A DNA stretch of 64,000 bases from Chaetorhynchus papuensis. Its lineage: Eukaryota > Chordata > Aves > Passeriformes > Rhipiduridae. The DNA is taken from the NCBI GenBank assembly GCA_013396525.1, contig VWYX01000363.1:186001-250000 (forward strand), in the 5' to 3' direction. A model generated the notes under the pieces. The model did not search any database. It saw only the letters and a program-made list of their open reading frames with translations, and was not told the origin of the DNA. Every line of letters begins with the position of its first letter. Position 1 is the first letter of the stretch. The position numbers and the translations under genes are program-made. This document shows, piece after piece, positions 39,335-50,614 of this stretch.

Positions 39335-39924
39335 CAAATAATACACCTAAAATCTGCAGAAGACAAATGATGCAACATCTCCCATCCTCACATGATGAGG
39401 GGGAAAAAAACCCCAAACTAAAAAAAACACATAAAAATCTGACAAACGTACTAAAACTAAGTTTTCTGGTGCTCTTTGCTGCCGCTAAAGGTACAAAATT
39501 CTATTGCTTATCTTCCTGAAGACTTCCTCATAATACAATACATTTTTGTTAGATGTACCTATACTATAATTAATATTCATTCTGCAAAAACTTTTAATAA
39601 CAATTATGAAAAATAAGTAATTTCCTGGGACACACTAACAGTTCAAAGCTCTCTCACTGCAACTACCTGCAAGAGGCTCTATTTCCATTTGAAATGCCAC
39701 AAACCCCCTGCCAATCTAACAGTTAAGGAGTCTGTTTTCCAAAATTAGAACAGAGTATAGTCAGATAATTTATCATTTTGAAAGCAAAACCTCCAGGCAT
39801 AAAATACTTGCTACAGTGTTCCAATTTGGCAATATTTTAACATTGCAAGAGGTTGACATGCCCATAATCTTGGTGTAAACACAAAGTTTTAAGTATCGCT
39901 AACTTTTCCTTTGTATTTCTGTAC

Positions 39925-40105
39925 ACTTAGTTATATTTAAAAATATTTATGTGAATGTTACATATTCATATGCATATATAGGTATGCATATGTATAAATA
40001 TAATATTTTAATATATTTATACATAAATGTGTAACATTTATATGTCATTGGTATTATATATGTCATAATATTTGTGTGCATATAAATATATATACACGCA
40101 TCGTT
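39925..40105. repeat. AT-rich block with degenerate ATATGCATATG motifs
   Basis: About 180 bases of ATATTTATGTG, TTCATATGCATATATAGG, TATGCATATGTATAAATATA and similar, with many short palindromes such as TATGCATA and CATATATG. No clean repeat unit. It ends about 100 bases before the CR1 copy at 40212. Confidence 0.75.
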
Positions 40106-40211
40106 TATATGTTGGTTATACACAAAGAAAATGCAATATCCAAGTCCCTTCTGGGCCTGGTTTAGGCAGGATACTAACTTTTAATCAAATTAATTAATAT
40201 CAGAATAAAGG

Positions 40212-40449
40212 CAAAAGGAAATGGCTTCAGGTTGTGCAGGGGAGGTTCAGATTGGCTATCAGGAAGAATTTCCTCCCTGAAAAGGTGGTTAAATATTGGA
40301 ATGTTCTGCCCTAGAAGACGGTGGGATCATCATTCCTGGAAGTGTTCAAGAAATAGCTGAAGGCCTAGCAGAGCTGGTGGTGTTCAGTCAGAGGTTGTAC
40401 TCCATGATCTTGGAGGTCTTTTCCAACCTTAATGATTCTGTGATTCTAA
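40212..40449 (+). mobile_element. CR1 LINE 3' fragment with intact tail, plus strand
   Basis: About 240 bases matching the CR1 group whose 3' end reads TCTTTTCCAACCTTAATGAT. Blocks in order: GAAATGGCTTCAGGTTGTGC, AGGGGAGGTTCAGATTGGCT, AGGAAGAATTTCCTCCCTGA, TATTGGAATGTTCTGCCC, GAAGTGTTCAAGAAATAGCT and GATCTTGGAGGTCTTTTCC. It ends with two TGATTCT tail units (40431-40448), the terminal repeat used by CR1 in place of poly(A). Subfamily differs from the copies at 5.7, 20.2, 28.7 and 30.4 kb. Confidence 0.93.
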
Positions 40450-40961
40450 GACCACTATAGAGAGATCCCAAATTGCAGTAAAATACAACACTGCCATAGT
40501 AATCAAAGAACTGTAGCATTTATGGAGGCGTGAAGGAACAAATCTGAATTAAATCAGATTTAACCACAAGGCCTTTTCCCCACAGATTTTCCAGTCAATT
40601 CAACACAACCAGAGTAATGTCATCTAAATAAAACAGAGATGAACTGGAGGTGCCTTAAAGGTGCTGATGTTTTCAAGCCAATTATCACTTTTTTGAGCAC
40701 CATTAGCCAAGCACAAAGAGACACAGCAAACAGGATATACTTATTATCTGAGAAGTGTAATGCAATTATTTATTGGTCAATAGACTTTGACCCCAGTTTC
40801 CTATCTCCCCCTTCCCTTTTAAGATTCTATCCCTTTCCATGCTGGTTTATTCTCTTCTAGAACACTTGAGCTACTAATGACCCTCTCTCAACAATCATGT
40901 TTCTGCCTGCATTTTTACCTTTCTCCTCTCTTTGCAGATGTTTATCGCTGGTCTGCTTTAG

Positions 40962-41119
40962 CAGCTGCAGTCCAGATTAAGCAGCTGGACTGCACGGGCT
41001 GGGCCTTGATTCCATAATATGCAGGCAATTGAAACCACACGTGCTGGGAAGCTTACAGCTGGAGCTGCAGGCAGGGCATGACCCGTCTCTCTGACAAGTC
41101 CAAGTCTCCAGTATAAAAG
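40962..41119 (+). promoter_or_regulatory. Candidate regulatory cluster: E-boxes, stem-loop, TATA box
   Basis: Three CAGCTG E-boxes (40962-40967, 40982-40987 and 41056-41061) lie within 100 bases. The first two frame a perfect 10-bp stem, TGCAGTCCAG (40966-40975) and CTGGACTGCA (40985-40994), with a 9-base loop. A TATAAAAG box is at 41112-41119. The segment is richer in GC than its flanks. No long reading frame or recognised exon follows; the first downstream ATG (41192) opens only 17 codons. It could be an enhancer, a promoter of a non-coding transcript, or chance. CAGCTG is bound by basic helix-loop-helix factors in general. Confidence 0.25.
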
Positions 41120-41415
41120 AGCCTAGAATTTTACAGGGATCTAGATACCAACATTGGGAAGTTAGCTTCTTGTTGTACAGCAGCTCTCACAATGGCCTGT
41201 ATGGTACAGTTAAATCCAGGAATTACAATGGAAATAACACAATGAAAAATCATGTTTCTGACTTTTTAACCATCTTCCTTTATTGACCAGGGGCCCAGTG
41301 TCTCTGGGCTCTGACATCTTAATGATGTTGGAAGTTGAGCAAAGCCAACTGACTCATTCTATAACTGCATTTTTCAGTATTTTTCAATGTTATCTGGTTC
41401 TCACTGTTTGTGGAG

Positions 41416-41444
41416 AACACAGAGTCACAGAATGGTTTAGGTTT
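41416..41444 (-). mobile_element. 29-bp scrap of a CR1 3' end, minus strand
   Basis: ACACAGAGTCACAGAATGG followed by TTTAGGTTT matches the reversed CR1 3' end seen at 28735-28755 almost exactly, then stops abruptly into unrelated sequence (GCACCTAAATGG). It looks like an extreme 5' truncation or the remains after deletion. Confidence 0.7.
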
Positions 41445-44400
41445 GCACCTAAATGGTGCAATGTTGTAGATTTGCACCATTTCAAGAGCTTTTGATTTAA
41501 TAGAAAAAATGGAGGTTTGTTGCATAACTAAGACAAGTGGAGAGGGATACAAAATTCAAGTATGGGGCCAAAATCAATCTCAGGCACAAACCGTGAATGA
41601 CTGAAATACTTCACTCACAAGTCCATCCAGAGCTAGTATCAGTATATTACTGGATGTCAAACTGAGGGCAGACTAGACAGACTCAGTTTCTCTGTGCATC
41701 TCTGAAAAATGAGAAAAAAATTATTTCCCTTTCAAAACAGATACTCTGAGTTATGGTGCTTTAATATTTCTTTAACACTTAGAGATTCCCAGGTAGAATA
41801 TATTGGCCTGACATAAGTCAAAGTATTATTCTATTATAATCCATTTAACACCTAGTTAAACATTACTTAACCCACTGGCATGAACCCAATACATCCCCAT
41901 TAAGTTAAATGTTGCTAGTGCACTATTGTTTAAATTAAGCACTAGTCTAAGCAGCAGTAAATGTCATTCACTGTCATTAGGGTAAATTGGTTCCCTGGGC
42001 AACATACCGGGAATGCAGGTGTCCTGATTACATGGGTCCTCATTAAACACAGTACACTATTTCTTCAAAAATGGAACTCAGGCTGAGTGTGACAAAAAAC
42101 CCTCCACTCTTCCTTTTTGCAGCGAGGGAGGATGCACAAGCACAAGTACCAGAACACACACACACCCACCTCCCCACAGCAACTCCCAGGTCCCTTGGCA
42201 GAACAATGTTTGCCAATTGTATCCTGGTTTAGTTGGGGCTCTGAGGGCAGAAGAAGCTCTGTGCAGATAGGGATCTACGCGAGAACAAGGAGCTATTGAA
42301 GCCAGGCATCCTCCTGCAGACAGCTCTTTATCCTGACTGAAATCTTGAAGCAGATAAGGCTCTGCACAGATGGAAGTACTGCTCCTATAGTAAATTGCGG
42401 GACCAGAGCTTGAGATGATAATCACTTGCTATTTATCAAGGATTGTGTCTTCTGTGAAGACCCTAGTATACCTCAGGGGGCTAAATCATAATGAGATATA
42501 CCATGTCTCACACACCTGAAGTATTGCAGATCAGCTATGATAACACACATTCGTGTTCTTACCGCATTTTTCAGTTACTAATGTGACCAAATAGCCTAAA
42601 GTGCATTAGCTTAATAACCATAAACCCCCCACAGATTTACAAAAATGTGCTACTTTCCTTTTCTTTCTAAAAGAAACAGAGGCTTTGAAATACTAACTTA
42701 AGTATTTTTATTTCTGATCAATAGGGGATTTGTGCACTGGAAGAGTTAAGAAGTGATAGTAGTGCTGAGAGTCATATGAACTGCTCCTGTTAGCAACTCC
42801 TTTATAGAGCTGAAAGACAGCTGGTGATCCTTGCCTTGGGGTTAGCAATTCAATATCTATTTCAGGGGCTTTTTTCTCGACAATGTGAACCCTATACATC
42901 ATTTACATAATGCAACACACTTGCATTCTTCTGCTGGGCTTCAGAATTTAGATTAGTAACAGAAACATCAGTTACACTGGTTAAACAATATAGATGTCAT
43001 CCATTAAAATATTAGTTTTACTCATTGTCCCGGTGCAACCTTTTAAATAGAACATTTTCAGCCTGGAGATGCAGTTCCTTCCACACAGACCTTTCTAATA
43101 AAATTATATATAGACTGAATGACATAGAGGTTTATTGATTCTACCTTCTATTGGTAATGAAGACCAAAGCAATTCATTGTATGGAAACGACAGCAAAGCA
43201 AGAAAATTATGATTTTAAAATGGGGCTATGCAATAAACATTGAAGATTCGTATGTTGAGAATCAACTGTAGGAACTGAAATGAAAAACAGGACCATAGAG
43301 AGAATGAAAGCATTTAACAGGAATAAAGCATCAGACAAGCACAGACTCTCTAGCTGTATGAATGTGTGCACATGCATGGAGGAGCCTGGAAAAGCTTCGT
43401 CATTTGTCATTCCTGAGGCCCACAGAGCAGCAAGAATCATCTGCTAAGACAGCAAAGTGATGCTCTACTCCGACTCTGTTTCTGTTGATTGGCAAGGCCA
43501 ATAGGCAGCACATTTCTGACAAAAATATGGTCAAACCTACTAAAGAATTTAACTAGAATCTTTTACAGAGAGATTCTGAAGGTGACTGCTGCAAGAAGGT
43601 TTGGATGAATGCCTCTATACATTGAGCAGATACATGTAAGTTATTCTACTCAACCTCTAATAATGCTTGAGCTCCACCAAACCTATGCAGCAAAACCACA
43701 GAAAAATTTAAACATTTCCTTGTTTTGGATTTTCTCTCAAGCTTGAAAAATCATTGTTTCTTTGTGAATAGATTTGCCAGGAGACACATGAGCAACACAC
43801 ACCCAAGTTTTTGGTATGTCAGGACTGAGTGGGGAGTGATAAGTGGGTGCTACTACAAAAGATCTTACAGGTTTTGCCAGTGTCTGATGTGCAGGTGGAT
43901 AGATGTTGGAGGAAGATCCATCTCCCCAGATGCTCAGAAATTCTGCTATGAATTTTAATATACTATCAGTGGAATTGAGCATTGCCAAACACAAACATTT
44001 AGAAAGCTCAAGCCAGACCATTATCAAATCATGAGGTTGAACTAGAAATTGTGAGATTTGAAATATACTCAATATGCATTTCTCTTGCTGACTCTTTCAT
44101 TTCTGAGATTTACATCACATTCAGATCTCATTTTAAGATATTCACAGGCAACAACAAAAAATGAAAAAAGGGAGAGAAACACAGAGGGGGGAATGAAAGC
44201 CTCTTGCCTGCAGGATCGGAGAACTGAAATAAAGTAGTAAGATTTCAGTTCCTTATCTAATTTGAAATAGTCTTTGTTTCTTTACTTCCATCTCTCTGAT
44301 CACAGGAAAATTCCCAGGATGATATTTTACTTTTTCTGCTAGTTACATTTAGGGTTTTTTTAAGTCAGGTATAGGGAAAACACCCAAGGTAACAAAACCA

Positions 44401-44674
44401 AATCACAAGTGGTGTTGGCAGGCACAACACTCCAACAAAACATAATACAGTTGTACAAGACAGCTGTTGAAATCTAGTAAGGAGTTGCAAAGTTTTCTCA
44501 TTCTGAAGCCACCCACTGCTCTGGAAGTTGCTTCCAAAGAGAGATGTGGTTGGAATTTTGACCCTTTGCGTAAAAATTAGAAAGCTTCAGTACAAACCAG
44601 AGTCTGAGACTTATGTCTTGAAAACATCCTAAAAGTTCAGTAACAACACAGCTTCTCCCTACGTCAGAAATAAC

Positions 44675-44730
44675 AATAATATTGGTAAAATGTGATAACA
44701 TGAATAATACTGGTAAAATGTGATAACATG
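44675..44730. repeat. 28-bp tandem duplication
   Basis: Unit 1 (44675-44702) and unit 2 (44703-44730) are identical at 27 of 28 positions; the unit begins AATAATAYTGGTAAAATGTG and ends ATAACATG. A recent local duplication with no spacer. Confidence 0.95.
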
Positions 44731-46389
44731 ATTAACTTATTAAGCAGAAATCTTACTATAAAGACAGAGGTAGCCTACAGCTTGAAACATAATTTTAAGC
44801 TCAGATTTCTAGAAACAAACTTAGGTGAGAACTTGCCAAAAGTAGTCTCAGACATTATTCTACCTGGTTAAACTACCTATAATTTAAACAAAAGATAGAC
44901 AAAATAGCAGCTGTATATCATACCACATAACCTGAAAACCAACAGAATAAAAGTACTGACAGAAGAGATATGGGCAAAAAGAGAGAAAGAAACAAGATTC
45001 CTGTAAATCGGGGGAAAACTTTTTCAAAATGTGGTTCCAAAACCTTCTTTCTCAGTAATATTGTATTGCTGAGTTGGATCCTCCCACAATGTGCCTTAGC
45101 AACAATGCATCAGCTCAGAATACATTCAGCCTTGACTTTTTCAGACAACCAAAAGAAATGGAAAGGAAAAAGAAGAGAGACACAATAGATTTCCACTTGG
45201 CACTTCCACTGCTAGACACCAATGAGTTTTATGTTTGTGCTAATGGGCAGGAAACCTCAGCTCCTTTGCCAAGAAGTCCATCACACTATGATTACAGGAG
45301 AGAATTTCCATCTGCCTTATTTCCATAACAACTCTGTCTACTTCCAGAAACTATGTGGAAGAGTTAAAAAAGACTACACTGAGTGAACACAGTTCCACCC
45401 AAACACAACCAGTCTGCACATTTGCTGTGAGAACAGGCAAATCATTCCCCTTCCTGACGTTGGTTTGTTGGTGGTTTCTTTTCAGATGTGCTGTCCCTCT
45501 GTTTCCTGCTGATCTGAAGAGGTGCTGAACATCTGATCTCAGTGTATTTCTGACTTGATAACAGATTTTTATACACTGAAACCATACTGCATCCCACCAG
45601 GTGATAAAAATTGCTCCCACTGGTTGGAAATCTATCACTTACGAACATCTGATTATGGAATGCATTTCCCATCATTCGGTGATTGATTCCAACCAAAAGT
45701 TCTTCAGAAAAAAGTAGGTTTTACCAAACCTGGACATCCCCCTATACAGTTGTGTAATGGCCTCCTCCTGCAAAAAGGCATTGATAATAATGATCTGGGC
45801 TCTTACATACATCAGTCACCTGCTCTTTAACAAGGACAGAACAAGACTCTAGAAAATAGCAAATGAAATTCAAGAGAAAGTGACTGGATCTGGGCATATG
45901 CCCATGGAAGTGCCAGGAGTTAACTTGCACATGCTGAACATCTAGTCCTAACTCCCCATGTCCTGTCAAATAAACAGGGGCAGGGGAAGGCTTGTGGCTG
46001 GAACATCCTGCACTTTGGCTTGCCCCAGCTCTCACAAGAAAAGCAGTTCTCTATCCTATGCTGAGGTCAGGGCTGGCACGGGGAGGATGAGGGAGCCATA
46101 AATCAGTCGCCTCTTCCTTGCGCCAAGCAAACCACAGCAGGGAAGAGAGTTTGGACCCTGCTCCTCAGATATTCTAGAGGGCCTACACCCTGTCGTCCTA
46201 GTAAAAGAAGCCTTGTTGCCTTTCCTGCCCCTTACCCAACCTTGGTGGTTATACAACATCATGCCTGCTTTGAAATCTCTCCCTTACTCATCCCAACCCC
46301 AGCTTTGCTCATAGCTTTGCACAACGCTCAAGACAAGCTGAAACCTGGGAATCAAACGCTGTGCATGGCACAGTAAAGCTGCAGCTGAG

Positions 46390-46660
46390 AAACAAATTAA
46401 TATTTGCTGAGCTGTCAACTGAGACAAACTCTATAAACTATTGTGTTTGCAGTATCACGCTGCATGTTTCGGTACTTGAAGTCCCACAGTATATACTCTA
46501 CTGATCGATTTGCATACCCTATTGATCTCAAGGGCTGACTAATGCATTTGATTTGTGGCACTTCTGCATAATTTTCTGATTAAGTTACTTATTTAACCTA
46601 TTGACCTTTACTCTTAATTAAAGAGCCTATGTAGATGTTGAGCCGTAATCAACCTGCACA
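46390..46660. promoter_or_regulatory. Possible conserved non-coding enhancer, motif-rich
   Basis: Unlike the flanking low-complexity DNA, this stretch is information-rich and dense in developmental-factor motifs. It has a perfect octamer ATTTGCAT (46508-46515), TAATGCATTTGATTTG, CTGATTAAGTTAC, TTGACCTTTACTCTTAATTA and GCCGTAATCAACC. It has no open frame. Conservation cannot be seen from one sequence, so this is only a candidate. Confidence 0.25.
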
Positions 46661-48274
46661 CTACAGAGTGGAATTTACATCTTGTGGAATTTACGCACTC
46701 TTTGAGGCTTTACACTGACGCTGTGTGGCACGCAATGGACACGTTTGCCCTTTGCAGTCTGAACTCATGAAGCATCCTAGCAATCGAACTTCACTTCCAA
46801 CAGGTGTCAAGCAAAATTCTCATAGGCATTTGGTCTTTTTAAAAAAATAAAATTCACAGAGCAGAAACTCCTGCTTTGAAAGCCTACAAGAGAAAGAACA
46901 AGTTAAATCTGTGTTTAGTTGTCTTATGCAACTGATCCACTTGTATCTAATACCTGTTGAACAATCAAACTCCGTTCAATTTTGGACCAGATCTCTATTG
47001 TGTACACCAAGCACCCCTATGCTGTACATATCAAAAAAAAAAGAAGTCCCTGCTCTACAGGGGTCACCAATCAAAATTTTAACGTTACAGTAAAACAAAT
47101 TATTTCTCACTAGTGTGGAATCCTAATTTGAGCAAGTTGGTGGACAAAGAAAAAAACCCAAACAAACAGGGCACCAACCCTCCTCAAAATCCTCCCCAAG
47201 AAAGCCACCAGAACCCAATACACCACAGTCATTTCTTTGTACTGTATTCTGCTTGCCTATGTTGAGAAAAACAATTTAATTTTAATAATTTATGTTGCTT
47301 GGTTGATCCTACTAAGTGTAATACAGTATTTTACTGATTCACTGTAAAGCTAGAGGACATCTCAATAATTCAGTTGACAAACAAACTGCAATGTTTTCTG
47401 TGTCTGGAAACCATTATGTTGATAGCCTGCAAAGCCACCAGTTTGACAGCAGACATTGACCAAGTATTAGAAGCTGCAGTTATACCTTCCTTACAATCAC
47501 ATATCCCTCATCTCTCCCTGTATGTACCCCACTAGAAGGATAAAGATTAGATAAAATATGACAAGAAGACAATGTTCAGTAATCATTCGGAACCAAAAAG
47601 CATGACAGTGCTCTTGAGACAATAAGCAACCAGAAAAAAAGTCACTTACTCAATTACTGATGGGGTTACAATCAAATTATACCAGTGGTTAGATCCAAAG
47701 CATATAAGTCAAAAACTAACAGGCATAAGCATAATAATATAAAACAAGCTGGTGAATTGAAGCTGAGTGGGTTGCACTCCACGTAGAGTGAACAAAGCAA
47801 AAGATATTTTCAAAGTATTTGAAACTAAACCTGTACCCTTTCTGCACAATTTCTTTCTTTTCAATAGCACTCCACATCAAAGTCACCCGCAATGAGGTAT
47901 GTTCGTATACCCATCTTAGTTTTTCTTTTTTTAAGATCAGAAAGCCTTTATTGACTGGGAATTTTACTTTTCCTTACTTTATTTCCATACGGATGCCGGG
48001 AAGAACAAGCAATTTTTTAAAACAGCCAATATTTCTCATATACCACTATTCAGGCTGCTGAAACACACAGACCAAAATCTTCCCTCAGGGAAGGATGCCA
48101 CTGCGTACTGTTGGCTACAAGAGTTGCTGTGTTAAAACTCACAGGGTGAAGCAAACAAAATGGCAGAAGAAGGCTTAACTCAGACCAAAGGAATCTGTTC
48201 TTCCTTGCAGTAGGTGCAATGAATCCATCAGCATTTTGCAAACAGAGAAAGAATTGGCCCATTGAAAGAATTTG

Positions 48275-48336
48275 ATAGATTAGACCCAGAAGAGCACCAA
48301 AGCTATAGCTTTGGTGGTCTTCTGGGTCTAATCTAT
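48275..48336. repeat. 62-bp near-perfect palindrome with no spacer
   Basis: Left arm 48275-48305 and right arm 48306-48336 are reverse complements at 30 of 31 positions. The only mismatch is G opposite G (48294 and 48317). The innermost 22 bp are perfect and include CCAAAGCTATAGCTTTGG. The symmetry stops sharply at 48274/48337. As RNA from either strand it would fold into a hairpin with a stem of about 29 bp; as DNA it could extrude a cruciform. It is not a CR1, MIR or microsatellite. Origin by template switching during replication, a miRNA-like hairpin, or a mini inverted-repeat element are all possible. Confidence 0.95.
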
Positions 48337-50495
48337 AGAACTTCATTATAGTGAACTTGCAACACGAACAGGATATTTATGGGTCCTTATTATCACACGT
48401 GACTCCAGGGTAGACCTTTGTGAAATTAATTTTGGTCTCGGTATTTATTCTCTTCCCCTCTCTTTCACCTTCAGCCTCACCCCCTCTCTGTGTGCTTCAT
48501 TTTGCCCTTTTAATTACACGCTTACTTTCCCTAAGCTAGTTAGAATGCCTCTTTTCTTGTTACCTTGGCTCCGTGTAACTTGCACACTCCAGGGTTGAAT
48601 GATGCTGTTACTCAACTTTCTGCAGCAATGGCTTTTTGCCTCCATTGCTTCACATATTTTCCAATATGTCCTGTCTGCTCCTGGCAAGAGAGGAAGACAC
48701 AAACCCACCACTCTTCCGCCTTTGCCAATTGCTTTAGAGGTGTGACTGAGGTGTGCTGAAGAAAGTGTTCAGAATTAAAACTGGATTAAGATTATATGAA
48801 CAAGGACAAAAATCATCATTTGGGGGCCTTAAAGATCAGTTATGGTCTATGAGAAACCTGCAGACAAGTTGAGGTGCAAGGGTCATGTGGGGCACATGTA
48901 CCCTTACTATTGGTGGGAGCTGCTGTTAGGAATGAGTTCCAGTGTAATCTGATGAGATTTATCAAAGGGAAATAGTGTCATTTGCTCACTAGGGCTAATT
49001 TTGATTACTCCTTCCCTAAGCTCCACTGGAACAAGTATCAAAGTGAAAGCTCACATTCCTTCCATTGCCAGTAATGGAACAGCTTCTGGTGGCTTTTTGC
49101 TAGCCGTGTATGTAGGCAACAAGAGGCCTCCAAGCCAGTTAGCAGAGTACATAAAAACCCTCTACATTTAAAATATTCAGCTTGCTCAACAAAGAATGCA
49201 CCTTGATTAGTAGAGTCTATTAAATTTCACCTACTTAACTTTGCAGCTTGATTAGTGAAGTATGTGGCTTAATCAGCACAGCATGGAACTCACGACAACA
49301 CGCACCTCCTAAAACTGAAACTGTTGGTAGGACCCAACAGCACATGTCTCTGTGTAAAACACGTAAGGCAGAAGATTCAGAGCAGGCTCCTGGGTCTGTA
49401 AATGAGCAATTAGATGTTCGGTTCCTCCAGCAGCCTCGTGGCTTTGTGAGGTGTAGGATTCAGGCTCTAAAGTTTCAGCTGTCCAGCGACTAGAGTGGTC
49501 AGGCAGCAGACAGCTTCTTTCACCACAAAACCAAGCAGCATCCTCATCAGCAATGCTGCTCCCTGTGACCACAGACCCCTTTACTTATCCATGGCAATAC
49601 ACAGCCAAATCCAATTTTCAGTATTTAACTGTAAGGACACCTGACATAGTGTCATCAGCCATCCAAAATACGATTTCATTATCCCAGGGAAATTATGTGG
49701 AATACTTGAAGATAGCAAGCATGTCAGCTGTTGAGGTAAATTATCATCACAATTTTCACACTATCTGGATAAACATTAAAGCTGGAATGGGGTTCAACTG
49801 TACACACGTAGGATCTGGAGACATTTCAGACAGGAGCAAAGATGGGATTTTAAACAGTACTGAAGTTGAAGATTGTTCAGGCACAGTGTTTTGGCTTGGA
49901 CTGCTTTGCTGTCCAGAAATAAACTGACATAATTAAGAAGTACCTTTACTTTTGGTAGAATATAACTACGCGTTCTGTCCCTAAACTATAAGGAATGCAG
50001 GCATAGCTGTAGCTATCACTCTACAGAGTTCCTTAATGATTTTTCCCCCCTCCCCGTGGTTATCCTATATGCTGTGAGCACATGAGATGAACTCACAGTG
50101 TTGTTATTTATGGTGCAGATTCTAAGAGTGCTGCAGTTAATGGAAACATTGTGTGTTGTCTACAAAGGACTTTTGCAAAATATGTGGCATTTACCAGAGC
50201 ATAAGTCTTACCAACAGGGGTACCTGTACTCCTATAATTCTTAACACACGCCCTTCTTTTTGGTTAGTACACATTCACTAAGAAAAGTAAGAACACATAC
50301 GTGTCTCAAACTGTCAGATACTCAGCTGTTTCTCAGCAGAACTGGATGCCATTCCCATCCCAACAAACCTAGAGCTATTAATAAGTAAGGTTTTGACCTG
50401 GCAATTTCTGCAACACTTAGAAAAAATACGGTATCAAGCTACAACAATTGTCAGGCAAATAAAGTATGGATATTTGCACTTATATACCCTTTGTA

Positions 50496-50614
50496 CCAAA
50501 AAAAACCCAAACCAAACCAAAACAAACCAAAAACAAATGAACAAACAAAAACAAACAACAAAAAAAAAAAACCAAGAAAAAAACCCAAAACAAACAAACA
50601 AACCAAACCCAAAA
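50496..50614 (+). repeat. Long A-rich CAAA-type tract
   Basis: About 119 bases made of AACCAAA, ACAAACC, CAAACAAA and A runs, with hardly any T. The minus-strand open frame that crosses it (F/V/W/L-rich product) is an artefact of this composition. Confidence 0.9.

Larger units (their letters stand above)
35086..40211. other. Non-coding stretch with AT-rich blocks and A-rich tracts
   Basis: No gene recognised. A homeobox-motif-rich segment lies at about 35490-35660. A short AAAT repeat is at 36439-36458, AT-rich DNA at 38205-38312, an A-rich CAAA tract at 39264-39334 and more AT-rich DNA at 39925-40105. The minus-strand open frames at 39150-39416, with their F/G/L-rich products, are readings of the CAAA tract. 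Confidence 0.5.
41445..48274. other. Non-coding stretch with a few short repeats and one CNE-like segment
   Basis: No gene recognised. Notable items are a short CA run near 42154-42168, a 28-bp tandem duplication at 44675-44730, and a segment with octamer and homeodomain-like motifs at about 46390-46660. Open frames up to 115 codons (42078-42425 minus) have no recognised domain. Confidence 0.5.

Noticed and set aside
39150..39416. Minus-strand frames with F/G/L-rich hydrophobic segments
   Set aside because: Same artefact, from the A-rich tract at 39264-39334.
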